A DNA stretch of 64,000 bases from contig NW_025408682.1 in NCBI RefSeq assembly GCF_020360975.1, forward strand, positions 1,284,501 to 1,348,500, given 5' to 3'. The position numbers were made by a program, and so were the translations under genes. Positions 1 to 10,404 of this stretch are shown here, in pieces (within the stretch, counting starts at the first letter, position 1; the number at the start of each line of letters is the position of its first letter). The notes under the pieces are model-generated. The model searched no databases. It was not told the origin of the DNA and saw nothing but the letters and a program-made list of their open reading frames with translations. Source of the DNA: Hirsutella rhossiliensis. Taxonomy: Eukaryota > Ascomycota > Sordariomycetes > Hypocreales > Ophiocordycipitaceae.

Positions 1-2113
1 TCGGTAGCGCAATTGAGAAATTCTCCACCAAAAGTCTACCATTTGAACTACATGAAATATGATCAGAACTTAACATTATAAACACAAAAAATATATCATT
101 CCGTAGAGAAATGGACGCTCTTATATGTACCGGCGCTTTTTACCATTCGCCCGGATCTGGTGGTGACTGGAAGGGCTTCGGTGCCACCTTGACTTCGATC
201 ACTGAAGCTGTCTCCACCTCTGAGACCGCCTCCTCCTCTGTGTCAGAATTCAGCACAACGGCTATCTCTTGGCTTTTAATTTGGGGAATGGCTTCTCAGC
301 CACCAAAGCTTCACTGAGAGTCATGAACCGTCTGTTCGGGTTCGGAATTGCTCTCCTCTTCTTGCCTCTCTGCAGCCGGGCCACTTCTTCCTCTAGCTTC
401 GCGATTCTGTTGCTGTGCTCGGCAAGCGTCTGTTCTTGGGCTTCAAAGCCTCTAGCTATCACGGCGTATCGTCTCCGGGTCCCAGGAGTCTTGTTCTTTC
501 CGAAATCGCGAATCTGGCGGCTGTTTCTTGGTGTATCATCAGAACCCAAAAATGGCGCGGACTTTGGAGACGTCTCTACAATGTCTGCGTGAATTTCTGG
601 ATGCCGCAATGCCTTGGATCGTGAGATCGGCCAATTCCCAGTGACCCTCCAGCCGGACAATATATTCTTTGCCGTCATTCCAACCTCGCGCGCTTTAGCA
701 TATGCCCGTATAAAATTGACCTTATGAACAGGCGCAGAATCGGTCAAACAGGTCAATTTCTGAAGTTCTTTCCGGTAAGCTGCCTTGGGGGCATTGAATA
801 CACCGTTATCTAACGGCTGGAGGCCATGAGAGCAGTGGGCAGGAAGGTAACAGCAATAAACGTTGTTCAAAAGCATGTGGCCATCCATGCATCCTGGTCC
901 CGGTTAACAGTAATTCCTACAGAGGTGGATAAAGAAACGCACCGTTGCATGACTTCCATGTCCATCTAATATGATCAGTCTAGCATCTGAGGCATCGGCT
1001 GGTCGCGTCTGGGGCAAATAGACCTCTCAAGCCACTCAATAGCGACATGGTTGTCCGTCCATCCGTTGGGCGACGTTATGTAATGCCAGTCGGCTATTTT
1101 GCCGAATTCCGTCAAGAACCACTGTTTCTGAAGCTCTTTGCCCTTAAAGATAATGCCAGGGTAAGGACATGGCCGTTCGCGGTGATAGCTTCAATAAATG
1201 AGGTCCAGTTGCGGGACTGTGGCCCTTTCAGAAGGGCCTTCCGTTTTGGGTCTGCACTCCCAACCACAAGACTATCCAAACCTGGCAAAAGAGTCTGGTT
1301 AGTAAAAGTAATGAAAGACAAGCCAAATACTCACCAAAGCCAGACATAATACCGCCTTCGTCAACATTCACGGTATTTTCTGGTTTAATCCATCCATACT
1401 CCTTTCCCCTGATATCGAAGAACCAGTGAACCGCCCGAGGCGTAAAAGCATTAAATCGGTTTGCTTCCTGACGTCTCCCACGCTTGTTCTTGATGTCCGG
1501 ATGGCGATTGATGAATTTAGAGACCCAGTTGCGCCCCACTGTCCGCTCGTTGTTCAGTTGCTTCATAAGAGCCTCCACACATGCGCGGATCTGACTGTGG
1601 GAGGGAGCATAGCCGAGAGACTCTTGGCGGAGGATCCAAGAAACCAAGCGAGCTTCCTGAGACTTACTCAAGAGTTGACGAGGCTGGATCTGATCAGCCA
1701 GGGCTACCTGGCCTTTGAGTCTGTCGGAAATAGACTGCTGAGGTATGTCATACTTTTGGGCGGCGCGGTACTGCGACAAGCCGTTTTTGTGACATCAATT
1801 ATCGCATTAGCTATAATATCCTCCGTATAAATACCCGAGGCCGCTTTAAGGTCATTTTGGTCATGTGGTGGAGGAATAACGAGAAGAATCATCGTCAGGA
1901 GGCGGAAGGAGATTAGGGGTTGGATGGTAATTTCGCGTGCAAGGCACGCACAGGCCACAGACCCTGTACAAACATTCAACCATCGAAAAGTAGAATTCAA
2001 TCAATCCTCTATCTACTCCAAGTGACGGCTTGTGAATATCTTCAAAGCTGGCTGGAATCGGTGTAAGTGAAATTGATGGTTTTTGGTGGGGATATTTTCT
2101 AATGCGCTACCGA
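1..2113 (-). mobile_element. pogo/Fot1-type DNA transposon (Tc1/mariner superfamily)
   Basis: The window begins in a terminal inverted repeat: the first ~50 bases, starting TCGGTAGCGCAATTGAG, match the reverse complement of 2060-2113 with scattered mismatches and small indels. Between them lies a minus-strand transposase with HTH and DDE domains. The outer tips are uncertain. Bases 2114-2145 repeat a CCGAAAGG motif and may still belong to the right repeat, and the left tip may lie before base 1, so no TA target duplication can be shown. Total length of about 2.1 kb fits full-length fungal pogo elements. The transposase frame is broken, so this copy is probably not autonomous. Confidence 0.85.
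262..1985 (-). pseudogene. pogo/Fot1-like transposase, frame-broken
   Basis: The minus strand reads, in order: a psq-type helix-turn-helix ending near 1700, a CENP-B/Tc5-type DNA-binding domain (about 1430-1700), and a DDE catalytic domain. The first Asp is in NVDEGGIMSGFG (about 1345-1380), the second in ILDGHGSH (about 950-985), the third in LQPLDNGVF (about 796-826). A plausible intron (GTGAGT donor, CTAAC branch, GCCAG acceptor) lies at about 1280-1336 just after the first Asp motif. Frameshifts occur near 1790 and 1100, and a stop lies near 905, so no single product can be made. Family assignment is confident from the domain order and the C-terminal block. Residual coding similarity is high, so inactivation looks fairly recent. 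Confidence 0.85.
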
Positions 2114-2549
2114 AAGGTGGGTGTTACCGAAAGGGGGGTGGGGCATGGTAACGTCTTCCGGCATGTTCCCGTTAGATGGGGCGCCAGATGTGGCCGACGC
2201 CGAGAAGATTCGCTTCGCCCGCGACGCGGTCGGGCCCGAGGGAGCGCGCGCCAGCCCGAGGACGTGGGTAGGGACGGCGGCCAGAGGGGCGGCGGGCGAC
2301 GGCGGCGACGGCGAGCCGTACATACAGGTGCGACGCGGCGAGGATTTCGCCGACTCGGCGGACGCCTCCTTCTTTGCAAAGGCCTTCCGACCCTGTTCCC
2401 TTGGCTTAGGCGGGCCGAGGCTCGCCGACGAGGACGCCGCGGGAGAGCGCGGGCCCAGCGTCGGGAACCAGGGCGCCCAGGCGGAGCGGGTTGCAGAGGG
2501 CCTTATGTCGACGCGGAACATGAAGCTCCAGGCATGGGCCGACGTCGTG

Positions 2550-5500
2550 CTGCGGCGTCACGGCGGCCGGTTCGCGACGCACCCTATCTTCGCCTTCCTT
2601 GTCTTTAACATGGGCGTGCGGTCTAAGAACCGCCAGGCCAGCATGCTAGGCGTAGCGAGGAAGAACTTCGCAAGGGTCGAGGGCCTACTAAAGTCGTTAA
2701 CGGCGCAGAGGCTCGAGGCGGCCAGGGCCGAGCTCGAGGCCACAGGTAAGACTAGCGACGACGGGGTAAAGAGCCCTCCGGTCCCTCTCCGTGTTCGGCT
2801 ACCGGCAGCCAATGTCGAGGAGAGCCGCCTTAGTATGCGGAAGAAGATACTATCCTCATCGTTAGGTACGGGGTGCCGGCTATCTGGTTCACGCTGAACC
2901 CGAACGACATTACGAACCTAGTAAAGTTACGGCTAGCGGCGCACCGCGGCCGCGACCCCGACGAGGCCGAGGCCTTCCTAAGTGACCTAGGGACCGCGTA
3001 TAAGCGGACGCGGCTGGCCATATCGGACCCGATGAGCTCGGCCGTCTTCTTCCACCGGGAGATGACGCTCTTCTTCGAGCACTACGTCAACGTCGGGGAG
3101 GAGTCGGTGTTCGGCCACGTCGGCGCATACTACGGGCGGTAGAGACCAACGAGCGAGGCGCCCTCCACATCCACGGGCTCCTCTGGCTAAGGGGCAACGC
3201 GGGCATTGGCGACGCGCTCGCCGGCCCGGACGCGGAGGAGCAGGCGGCGTACCGGGAGCGCATCGTCCGCTACGTAGATAGCGTCTTCTCTGAGGTAAGG
3301 CGGCCGCCTTAACACAAACCCCGATGCCCCTATCTGGGGCAGGCTGAGGGGCCTAAGCTGAACCGAGGCCGCAGGAGCTAGACGCAGAAGGTTACTGTGC
3401 CATGCAGGCAGAGCGGTCGGCCACGGCGGACATATCGTCGCGGCTCGACGACGTCGCGCGCTTCACGGACACCTTCGACGAGGAGGCCAACTTCTGCGCG
3501 GGCGCGACGCAGATCCATACGCATAGCGCGACCTGCGTAAAATACTCGCTCGGCGTGGGGGCGCGGAAGGGGGACCTCTGCCGGTTTAAGGCGCCGTGGA
3601 GGTTGGTGGAGAGGACGGCGCTGACGGCGGACGGGGTGCTCGAGATCCGGCGGACGCATAGCATGGTGAACCGGTGGAACAGGGCGATGGCAGTGGGGCT
3701 ACGACACAACCACGACATCTCGTTCATCGCGACGCAGCGCAAGACCATGGCCCTAATCTACTATATTACTAACTATACGACGAAGGTAGAGGACCCGGTG
3801 TGGAAGCGTGTGCCGCCGCGGCCGAGTTCCTTCCTGTGCTAGAGCCGACGGGAGAGGGCAACAGAAGTGGCGCCGACCGCGACGCCGGCCGGGAGGGCGG
3901 GGCCGAAGGGGTAGCGACGGCGGCGGACCCCGTAGGGGAATAAGACGAGAACGTTCCTGCTTAAGGCGGCGAATCGAGTCTTTACGGAGCGGCCGCTGTC
4001 GCAGGTCGAGGTGATCGCGCACCTCCTAGGGTACCCGGCGGAGTTTAGCAGCGGCTCAGCGTGGGCGTATATAAACGCAAACCAGCTCTACTGGGCCGTC
4101 TTCCGCCGGTGGCGGCACCTCCGACGGGCGAGCGGCGCCGAGGCGACGGGCGACGCGCCGGACGAGACGGTCGTCGTCGAGGAGGCTGGCCTGAGGATCC
4201 CTCGTCGAGGCCTACCGGCACCGGGGCGAGCTTGCGGGGCCTCTGCCTTTATGACTACGCATCGCTTGTAAGGTTAAAGCAAAACGGCAGCGGCGCCGAC
4301 GGTATGGCGGGCTGGGGTGAGGTACCCGCGGAGAGCTGGGCGTCGGGAAGGGCTGGGTGCAGGCGCTTAGGCGGCCGGGTTGCGGGCGACTGTATGCGTC
4401 GACGGATACCTCAGCAAGGAGTTCAGCGAGGAAGACGACGAGTCGTGCCACCGGAGGTGCGTACTATAAGACGGGGGCGCCTAAGAGGAAGGCAGAGCAG
4501 CTAGGGCATCGGCTAACAGCATCTAGGGCGGCGGTGCAGCACCTGGCCCTATTCGTGCCGTGGGAGTCCTTCCTCGGCGAGGAGGCAGGCGACATTAACA
4601 ACATCTGGGCACGGGCGCGGAGTCGCTGGCGCCGAGGGTCGCGCGGCTCGCAGACAACGTGCAGCTCCTCCGGCGGTCGGCGGAGGACGCGAAGCGCGAC
4701 GCCAAGCAGTGGGCCGCCACGGCCGAGGAGGGCGGTATGACGGCGCCGCAGGCCGACGACGAAGGCAGGGGGGCGGCCGAAGGGGGCGAGGAGGCATACC
4801 GCGCCGGCGGGCGGGCGACGCGGCTCGGCTCATCGACGTCGTCCGAACGCCGCCAGCGCGGGACAAGTCACGGCGCAGTCAACAGAGCTGCTAGCGATGA
4901 CGCAGCAGCTCTGCCGGTTCCAGCAGTCGGCGCTCGGGTCGGCGGCCGAGCTCGCGGCGACGGTGGTGGCGGACGAGAGGGCAGGCAGGCGGGTGAACCT
5001 ACCGGGCTCGGCGCTGTCGGGGCGGCACTGCCGCGGCAAGAAGAGGTGCGGGCCATCAAGTCGCAGCAGAGGAGCGCGGCGCGGGAGCGGGAGCGGGCGA
5101 TCCAGGGCATCCAGGGCGGCGGGGCGGCGGCGGGCGTCGGGGCCGACCGCGGCGCGGCCCTTCGCGGGGTGATGGGGGCTTCGGCGAGGACGACATCGAC
5201 GTAACGGCGGCCGACGGCGACGCAGACGCAGGCACGGCGGCGGGGGTGCGCGTGCGGCTCGGCCCGTCGAGCTCGTTCGTCGCCGCCGGCAGGGGCTGGC
5301 GGGCCAGCTCACGCTCAACGAGAAGCAGGCCATCGCCCTCCTAATCGTGTGCCGGCAACTCGACCGAATCCGGCAGGGCGACGACGCAGGCGGCGACGGT
5401 GGTGGCCAGCTCTGCCTATTCATCGGCGGCGAGGGCGGCACCGGCAAGTCGCGCGTCATCGAGGCGCTCGTCGAGCTGCTCGCCCGGAGGGACCTATCGA

Positions 5501-6947
5501 GCCGGCTGCTGGTTACGGCGACGTCGGGGACGGCGGCAGCGCGGATCAACGGCATCACGCTGCACTCGGCCTGCGGCCTTACGGTCGGCCAGGGCGGCCG
5601 GGCGGGAGGGGCGACGAGGGACATTGACGGCGTACGGCTGGCGGGCCAGGGCGAGCGCTTCGTCGACGGCCGGTCGCGGATGGACTGGCAGGAGAAGGAG
5701 GTGCTGGTGATCGACGAGGTCAGCATGCTCGGGGCGCGGACGCTGCACGCCGCCAACGAGCAGCTCTGCCGGCTGCGGGGGTCGGCGCGGGACTTCGGCG
5801 GCATCCCGGTAGTGATCCTCTGCGGCGACTTCCACCAGTTCCGGCCGGTGCAGGAACGGTCGATCCTGCTGCCGAGCGCGGCGGTGGCGTGGACGAGGAC
5901 GGGGCGTTCGCGGCCGAGCAGCGGCGGCAGCACGACAAGGCGCACGCGCTGTGGCGGCGCTTCACGACGGTCGTCATGCTAGACGAGCAGATGCGGGCCG
6001 CCGGCGACCCGGAGCTGCGGCGGCTGCTCGGGCGGATCCGCCGGGGCGAGCAGGACCGGTCGGACCTAGAGCTGCTCAACTCGAGATGCTACCGGCCGGG
6101 CAGGCGGATCCCGTGGGAGACGGGCCTGACGGTGGTGACGCCGCTCAACCGGAACCGCTGGAACCTCAACCTAGAGGCGGCGCTCGCGTTCCGGGAGAGG
6201 CGGCGGACGGCGGCGCGCGTCTTCCTCTCCGAGCATAAGTGGAGGGACGGCGTGCCGACGGAAGAGGAGGCGGTGCTAATGCTAGGCCAGGGCGACGACA
6301 GCGCGACCCCGGTGCCGGCCGTCTTCCTCTTCGTGCCAGGCATGCCGGTCGTCGTGAACCAGAACACGCACCAGGGGCTGAAGCTTGTGAACGGGGCCGG
6401 GTACACGGCGGTGGACGTCATCCCCGACCGCGCCTTCCCGGCCACCGCGTCTCGGCGGAGCTCATCATGCACTTCGGCCGCCGGCGGGCATCGTGCTGGC
6501 CTCGGAGACGACCAAGGACTTCCACTTCGTCGGGATGCCTGCCGGGACGATCCTGCTAACGCCCATCAGCGTCAAGATCACAGCGCAGCGGAAGCGGCCA
6601 TGGCAGCGCAACGACGTCAGCCGGAGGGGCCTGCCGTGCGCCGCGGCCTTCGCCTGCACCGACTATAAGGTGCAGGGCGGGACGCTAGAGCGCGTGGCGC
6701 TGGAGCTGCGGGGGGCGAGGATGACGACGGTCGAGGGAGGGCGGTGCCGTCGTCGTGCGACCCGTATAGCCTATACGTGCAGCTGTCGCGGTGCCCGACG
6801 CTCGACGGCATCATGCTCGTATCAGAGGTGCGGGAGCGGGACCTAGTGGGGAACCGGGTGCCTGAGGAGATGACGGCAGCGCAGGCCCGGCTAGAGGAGC
6901 TTAGCAGGCAGACAACACAGGAGGCGGCCGACTGGCTCCGCAGGTAA
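2550..6947 (+). pseudogene. Helitron Rep-helicase (RepHel), multiply frame-broken
   Basis: Segments of one ancestral protein follow in order. The Helitron-like N-terminal domain runs from about 2550 and, after a frameshift near 2870, continues with WFTLNPNDITNLVKLR. The HUH motif His-Ile-His (3166-3174) comes after a second frameshift at 3141. The YxxxY catalytic tyrosines sit at 3763-3765 and 3775-3777. The middle region is FLLKAANRVFTERPLSQVEV (about 3950-4020). The helicase has Walker A GGEGGTGKS (5425-5451), Walker B VLVIDEVSML (5701-5730), GDFHQFRPV (about 5824-5850) and a C-terminal YVQLSRC block before the stop at 6945-6947. At least six frame breaks separate these blocks. All catalytic motifs are still legible, so this is a young pseudogene; it cannot make an intact RepHel as read. 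Confidence 0.85.
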
Positions 6948-7195
6948 CGCAGGCGCCCTGCATTTTCCACACTTCTGACGTAAAAGGAGTGTAGGTTAAG
7001 GGCCAGGAGGACGGGCGAAGGGGGTGGTCTGTGGAGGCGTGTGGTCTATGGCGGAGTTAGAAGCCGGGCCGGCTTGGGCACCTTCCTCTATGTGGTCTGC
7101 GGCGGCGTATGGTCTACGGAGGCGTTGGAAGCGAACTGCGCAGCTGGAACTAAAAGGGCAGCAAGGGGCAGGGCATTATTTATTTTTATTTATTA

Positions 7196-7265
7196 ACGAA
7201 TGAAAAGCGAGAACATCGACGAATGAAAAGCGAGAAAAGAACAACCGACGAATCAAAAGCGAGAA
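7196..7265. repeat. short tandem direct repeat in Helitron tail
   Basis: An 18-bp unit ACGAATGAAAAGCGAGAA occurs at 7196-7213 and 7219-7236, and with one change (C for G) at 7248-7265, separated by short different spacers. It lies between the helicase stop and the palindrome at 7323-7334, so it may be part of the Helitron 3' region. Confidence 0.7.
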
Positions 7266-7705
7266 CGCCAGCGAATCAGAGGGCGGCATTTGCGGGGGGG
7301 AAATCGATGGCGAATTTTTTTTCTCCCCGGGGAGGAACCCTAAGAACCTTTCGTCACTCGTTCCTCGTTCCTCAAGGCACACCTTTCATCTGACCCCCCA
7401 GTGCACCAGGGCCTGTCCCGCTTGGATTTGCTCGTGAAATCTTTGGTGGAGTCAACAAGATTATCGAACCTACAGAGTGGTATTACGTATGCATTACCCC
7501 ATACTCTTACTGAAGTTTATTTATTTGATGAGCCGCAAGAGATGAAAGAGGGTCTTGCCCAGTCCCCGGCTCCGCAGCCCAGACCCCATACAGCTCCCAC
7601 TCGGCTTATTTAAATCGGCACCCCCTACCTCATACTGCAGTATGCAATGGAACTTTGTTTGATACTACTATTTGCCCTCCCTCATACCAGCATACCAGCA
7701 CCAGC

Positions 7706-8389
7706 ATGATGCCGCTCATTCCTCACTGGCCACAGCCCTCGCACCCGGACATCCAAGAGGTCATCGTCAGCAATACCGCCTACAAGACCAAAAGCGTATC
7801 CAACATCTCGCTGCCGCCCTTCGGGACCTTTGCTAAACTTAGTTTCCCGCCGTGCACCGTAGCAGCGCGTGCTACTTATGCCACCGTGCAGACAGGAAGG
7901 GACACTCACCTGCTCCTCAACAGCGACCTGGTGTACATCAACCATTCTTGCGAGCCTAGTCTTGTGAGCCTTTAACTTTCGCTGCTTTGTACCCTGCTTT
8001 GGGAGAGTGCCAAACCATTAACAGTGGCGTCGTCTGCCAGATCTTTGATATGTCCAGGAACGTCATTCTCGCAGGACCTCGAGGGCTTGAAACCGGAGAT
8101 GAGCTTACGGTCTGAACCCCTAGCTTCGTCCAGAAATAATCCCTTCTGCTTACCTCTCTTATTCTCCTAGTTCTTTTATCCTTCTACAGAGTGGGACATG
8201 GCACAGACCTTTGAGTGCCACTGCGACAAGCCCGCATGCCTGGGAACCATCAGCGGCGCCAAGCACTTGACTTCGGAGCAGCTCAAGGGCGTCCAGCTCA
8301 ATGATCATATTCGAGAACTGCTTGATGAGAGGTCTCCGAAAGGGAACAGACGCGGTCCACGCAACATCGGAATAAAGGCAGCGTGTTGA
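7706..8389 (+). CDS. small SET-domain protein
   Basis: Three exons fit: 7706-7963, 8041-8109 and 8171-8389, giving about 181 aa. Introns are 7964-8040 (GTGAGC...CAG) and 8110-8170 (GTCTGA...TAG). The product has the SET core YINHSCEPSL at the end of exon 1, then FDMSRNVILAGPRGLETGDELT (split by the second intron) followed by FFYPSTEWDM, and a post-SET-like cysteine segment FECHCDKPACLGTISGAKHL. This matches a fungal family of short, nearly domain-only SET proteins whose substrate is unknown; lysine methylation of a protein is expected from the fold. The in-frame ATG at 7706 is chosen because no earlier in-frame ATG exists. The gene sits directly beyond the Helitron tail and appears intact. 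Confidence 0.8.
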
Positions 8390-8835
8390 ACGCCTATGAC
8401 CGGCCTCGAGAGCGGTTCACGCGAGAATCTAAGCGGCGGGAGTTTTCTAAAAAGCTGACCTGAAAAATCCATTCAGGTCATCGTTCAATAGAGGGACAAA
8501 AAGACCGCCAAGACCCCTCACTGGTATGTAGCAGTGAAGCGCAAAGGCGTCTGTTGATGCACACACTCCGTCTGTCCAGCAGACCAGGGTTAATGCATGA
8601 GCCTGAAAGCCACCATGCTGCACGACTCAGTGCAGTACGTTAAACTAGCGGACGCAGTCTTGATTGTTTTCTCACCCTAAAATAACATGTCAACGTTGCA
8701 GGCCTGGATGCCGGAGGGAAATATTGTACGCTTTGCATAACCACAACGAGTAAAGAAACCTAGGGCCTCCTCCATTCGAAGCATCTCCGACTCGGAATCC
8801 CCTACCCCGTCCAAAGACTCCGAGATCACCTCACT
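8390..8835. other. intergenic, nothing recognised
   Basis: Spacer between the convergent SET gene and the 522-aa gene. I see no ORF with recognisable similarity, no RNA gene and no repeat. Confidence 0.5.
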
Positions 8836-10404
8836 TCAGTAGTCTTTCCTGTCCAACTTACCCCGCAAACCCCCATCGTCCAGCAGACTGCCAAACATGG
8901 CGGCTTCAAAGAGCCGATTTACCTGCCACGCATGAAGAGCCGCGTGAGCAAGGAGCCATGCCATCTGATCGACAAGCCCAAGCGAATATGCCTGCGCCAT
9001 AACTAGCCGAAGCTTCTCAGCCAACTCATCCTCTAGATCCGAGCACACAACGCCCTCGGATATATATTGCACCGGACCAGTTATCAGGTACCTCCAGAGC
9101 TCGCCCAACACGTCACTTTCCCTGCTCACGCATAGAAGCTCCTTCACCTGGTCACAGGGATCGCCACTGTTGCAGGGCCCCCGTAGCGGTCTGCTGAAGC
9201 CAGTTGCACGTAGCTCAGGGTCAAATGCCTCGTCGAAGTCCGCCTCCCGAAGTTCAACCACCGTCTTGCGTGCCTTGGAGTAGCCAAGCAAAGCCCGGCG
9301 GAGGAACCTATGTCTGTCGTTCTGGATGTGCCACGAGTATGTTGTGGCGCACATACGAGAGGCCGGCTCGGACCAGCGCTCGCTTAGCATCCTGGCGCCA
9401 GTGTGCGCGTATGCATCGTAGACTTTCCGTAGGGCCTCCTCAGTGACCACGCCTGTCGTTGCAATGTCAGCCGTGCTCAGTAAGGCGTTTATCAACTCCG
9501 AGTTGTTTAGGTCCGAGCCCACGTCGACGACGTCTGTTGCGGGCGAGCTAAAAACCATGTCGCTGAATGTCGCGGCGGGATCGAACCCGCGAACCATTGC
9601 CTCGGTGGATAGCCCTATGATGCTGCTCTCAAAGAAGAACAAAATCTGCGCATTCCGCCTATTTAACCTCGCCGTTTTAAAGGCTACGTCTGCTTTGTAC
9701 GCCTGCTCCAGAGCGACTTTTCTTTGGATATACCTCAGGCCGATTTTAGAAGCGGCCTTCCTTTCGGCACCACCTTGAGTATGCACTGCGTGGTCGTCCT
9801 TCGCCGCCGTTCTAATTAAATCCTCAAACTCTGGGAAGACTTTGTGGTAGCTGTGCTCATAGTAGAAGCCCATGTCAGTACAATAGTTGGAGTATAGAGT
9901 TTCAGGGTCATATGCCCCGGCCAACATATTCGCCATCCCAGACCCAAATAGCGCATTGTTAGTGACCAGGGGCTTCGGCCACTTCTCCGCGCCTAGGAGG
10001 CGGACTACTTCCGGCGAAGAGGCCGTAAGACCGTTGGATTTACTGGGCAACACGCGTCCGGCAGCGTGCTGCTCGTCATGCCACCTCTGGAGGTCCTCAG
10101 AAAGACGCAATTCCACAAGGGTTTCCGTGGAACCTTTCTGAGGCGATTGAAGGCAGTCAAAGATGTGTTCGATAGATAGTATAGCGCTGTTTGAGAGGTC
10201 CTTAAGCACCGCTAAACTGCCGTCTTTGATGATACTGCATGCCTCCGCGTATCCTCTATGGATCGGGAAGCTGGGCTCCGGGCCTTCGCTGGATGTGCCT
10301 TCGCCCCAGAAATAGGGGCGATTCGTTGACGGTCGGATAGCTGGCTCTATGTAGAGAAGGGGACGTAAATGGCCCTTGCTGCGTTCAAATAGGGATGTAT
10401 TCAT
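8836..10404 (-). CDS. uncharacterised 522-aa protein, possible non-canonical terpene-synthase-like
   Basis: A single uninterrupted exon with an ATG start (10402-10404) and TGA stop. There is no signal peptide or membrane segment; the protein looks globular and largely alpha-helical. The most distinctive block is an acidic patch at residues 291-303, DVVDVGSDLNNSE, next to conserved-looking aromatic and charged stretches (YDAYAHTGARMLSERW at about 325-345; WHIQNDRHRFLRRALLG at about 355-375). The patch recalls metal-binding Asp/NSE-type motifs of class I terpene cyclases, but the canonical DDxxD and spaced NDxxSxxxE motifs are absent. One hypothesis is the divergent humulene-synthase-like class found in some fungal tropolone clusters; I cannot verify it. 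The gene is in an accessory region near a transporter and a P450. Confidence 0.75.
   Translation of the reverse strand: MNTSLFERSKGHLRPLLYIEPAIRPSTNRPYFWGEGTSSEGPEPSFPIHRGYAEACSIIKDGSLAVLKDLSNSAILSIEHIFDCLQSPQKGSTETLVELRLSEDLQRWHDEQHAAGRVLPSKSNGLTASSPEVVRLLGAEKWPKPLVTNNALFGSGMANMLAGAYDPETLYSNYCTDMGFYYEHSYHKVFPEFEDLIRTAAKDDHAVHTQGGAERKAASKIGLRYIQRKVALEQAYKADVAFKTARLNRRNAQILFFFESSIIGLSTEAMVRGFDPAATFSDMVFSSPATDVVDVGSDLNNSELINALLSTADIATTGVVTEEALRKVYDAYAHTGARMLSERWSEPASRMCATTYSWHIQNDRHRFLRRALLGYSKARKTVVELREADFDEAFDPELRATGFSRPLRGPCNSGDPCDQVKELLCVSRESDVLGELWRYLITGPVQYISEGVVCSDLEDELAEKLRLVMAQAYSLGLVDQMAWLLAHAALHAWQVNRLFEAAMFGSLLDDGGLRGKLDRKDY

Larger units (their letters stand above)
2121..7343 (+). 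mobile_element. Helitron (rolling-circle transposon), decayed
   Basis: This very GC-rich block encodes, in order and in several frames, the Rep (HUH) domain and a PIF1-like helicase of a fungal Helitron. Left and right ends are not certain. The left end abuts the pogo element. On the right, coding stops at 6947 and is followed by about 400 bp of repeats: a 39-bp imperfect direct repeat at 7024 and 7091, and three copies of an ACGAATSAAAAGCGAGAA motif at 7196, 7219 and 7248. A perfect 12-bp palindrome CTCCCCGGGGAG (7323-7334) is followed by CTAA (7340-7343). That resembles a Helitron 3' hairpin plus CTRR end, but the next base is G rather than the usual T, so this end is only a candidate. Confidence 0.8.

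Noticed and set aside
9573..9598. Minus-strand GCGGGTTCGATCCCGC, a perfect tRNA T-arm lookalike
   Set aside because: It lies inside the intact 522-codon gene, with no acceptor stem, D-arm or A box at the right distance; a coincidence of coding sequence.
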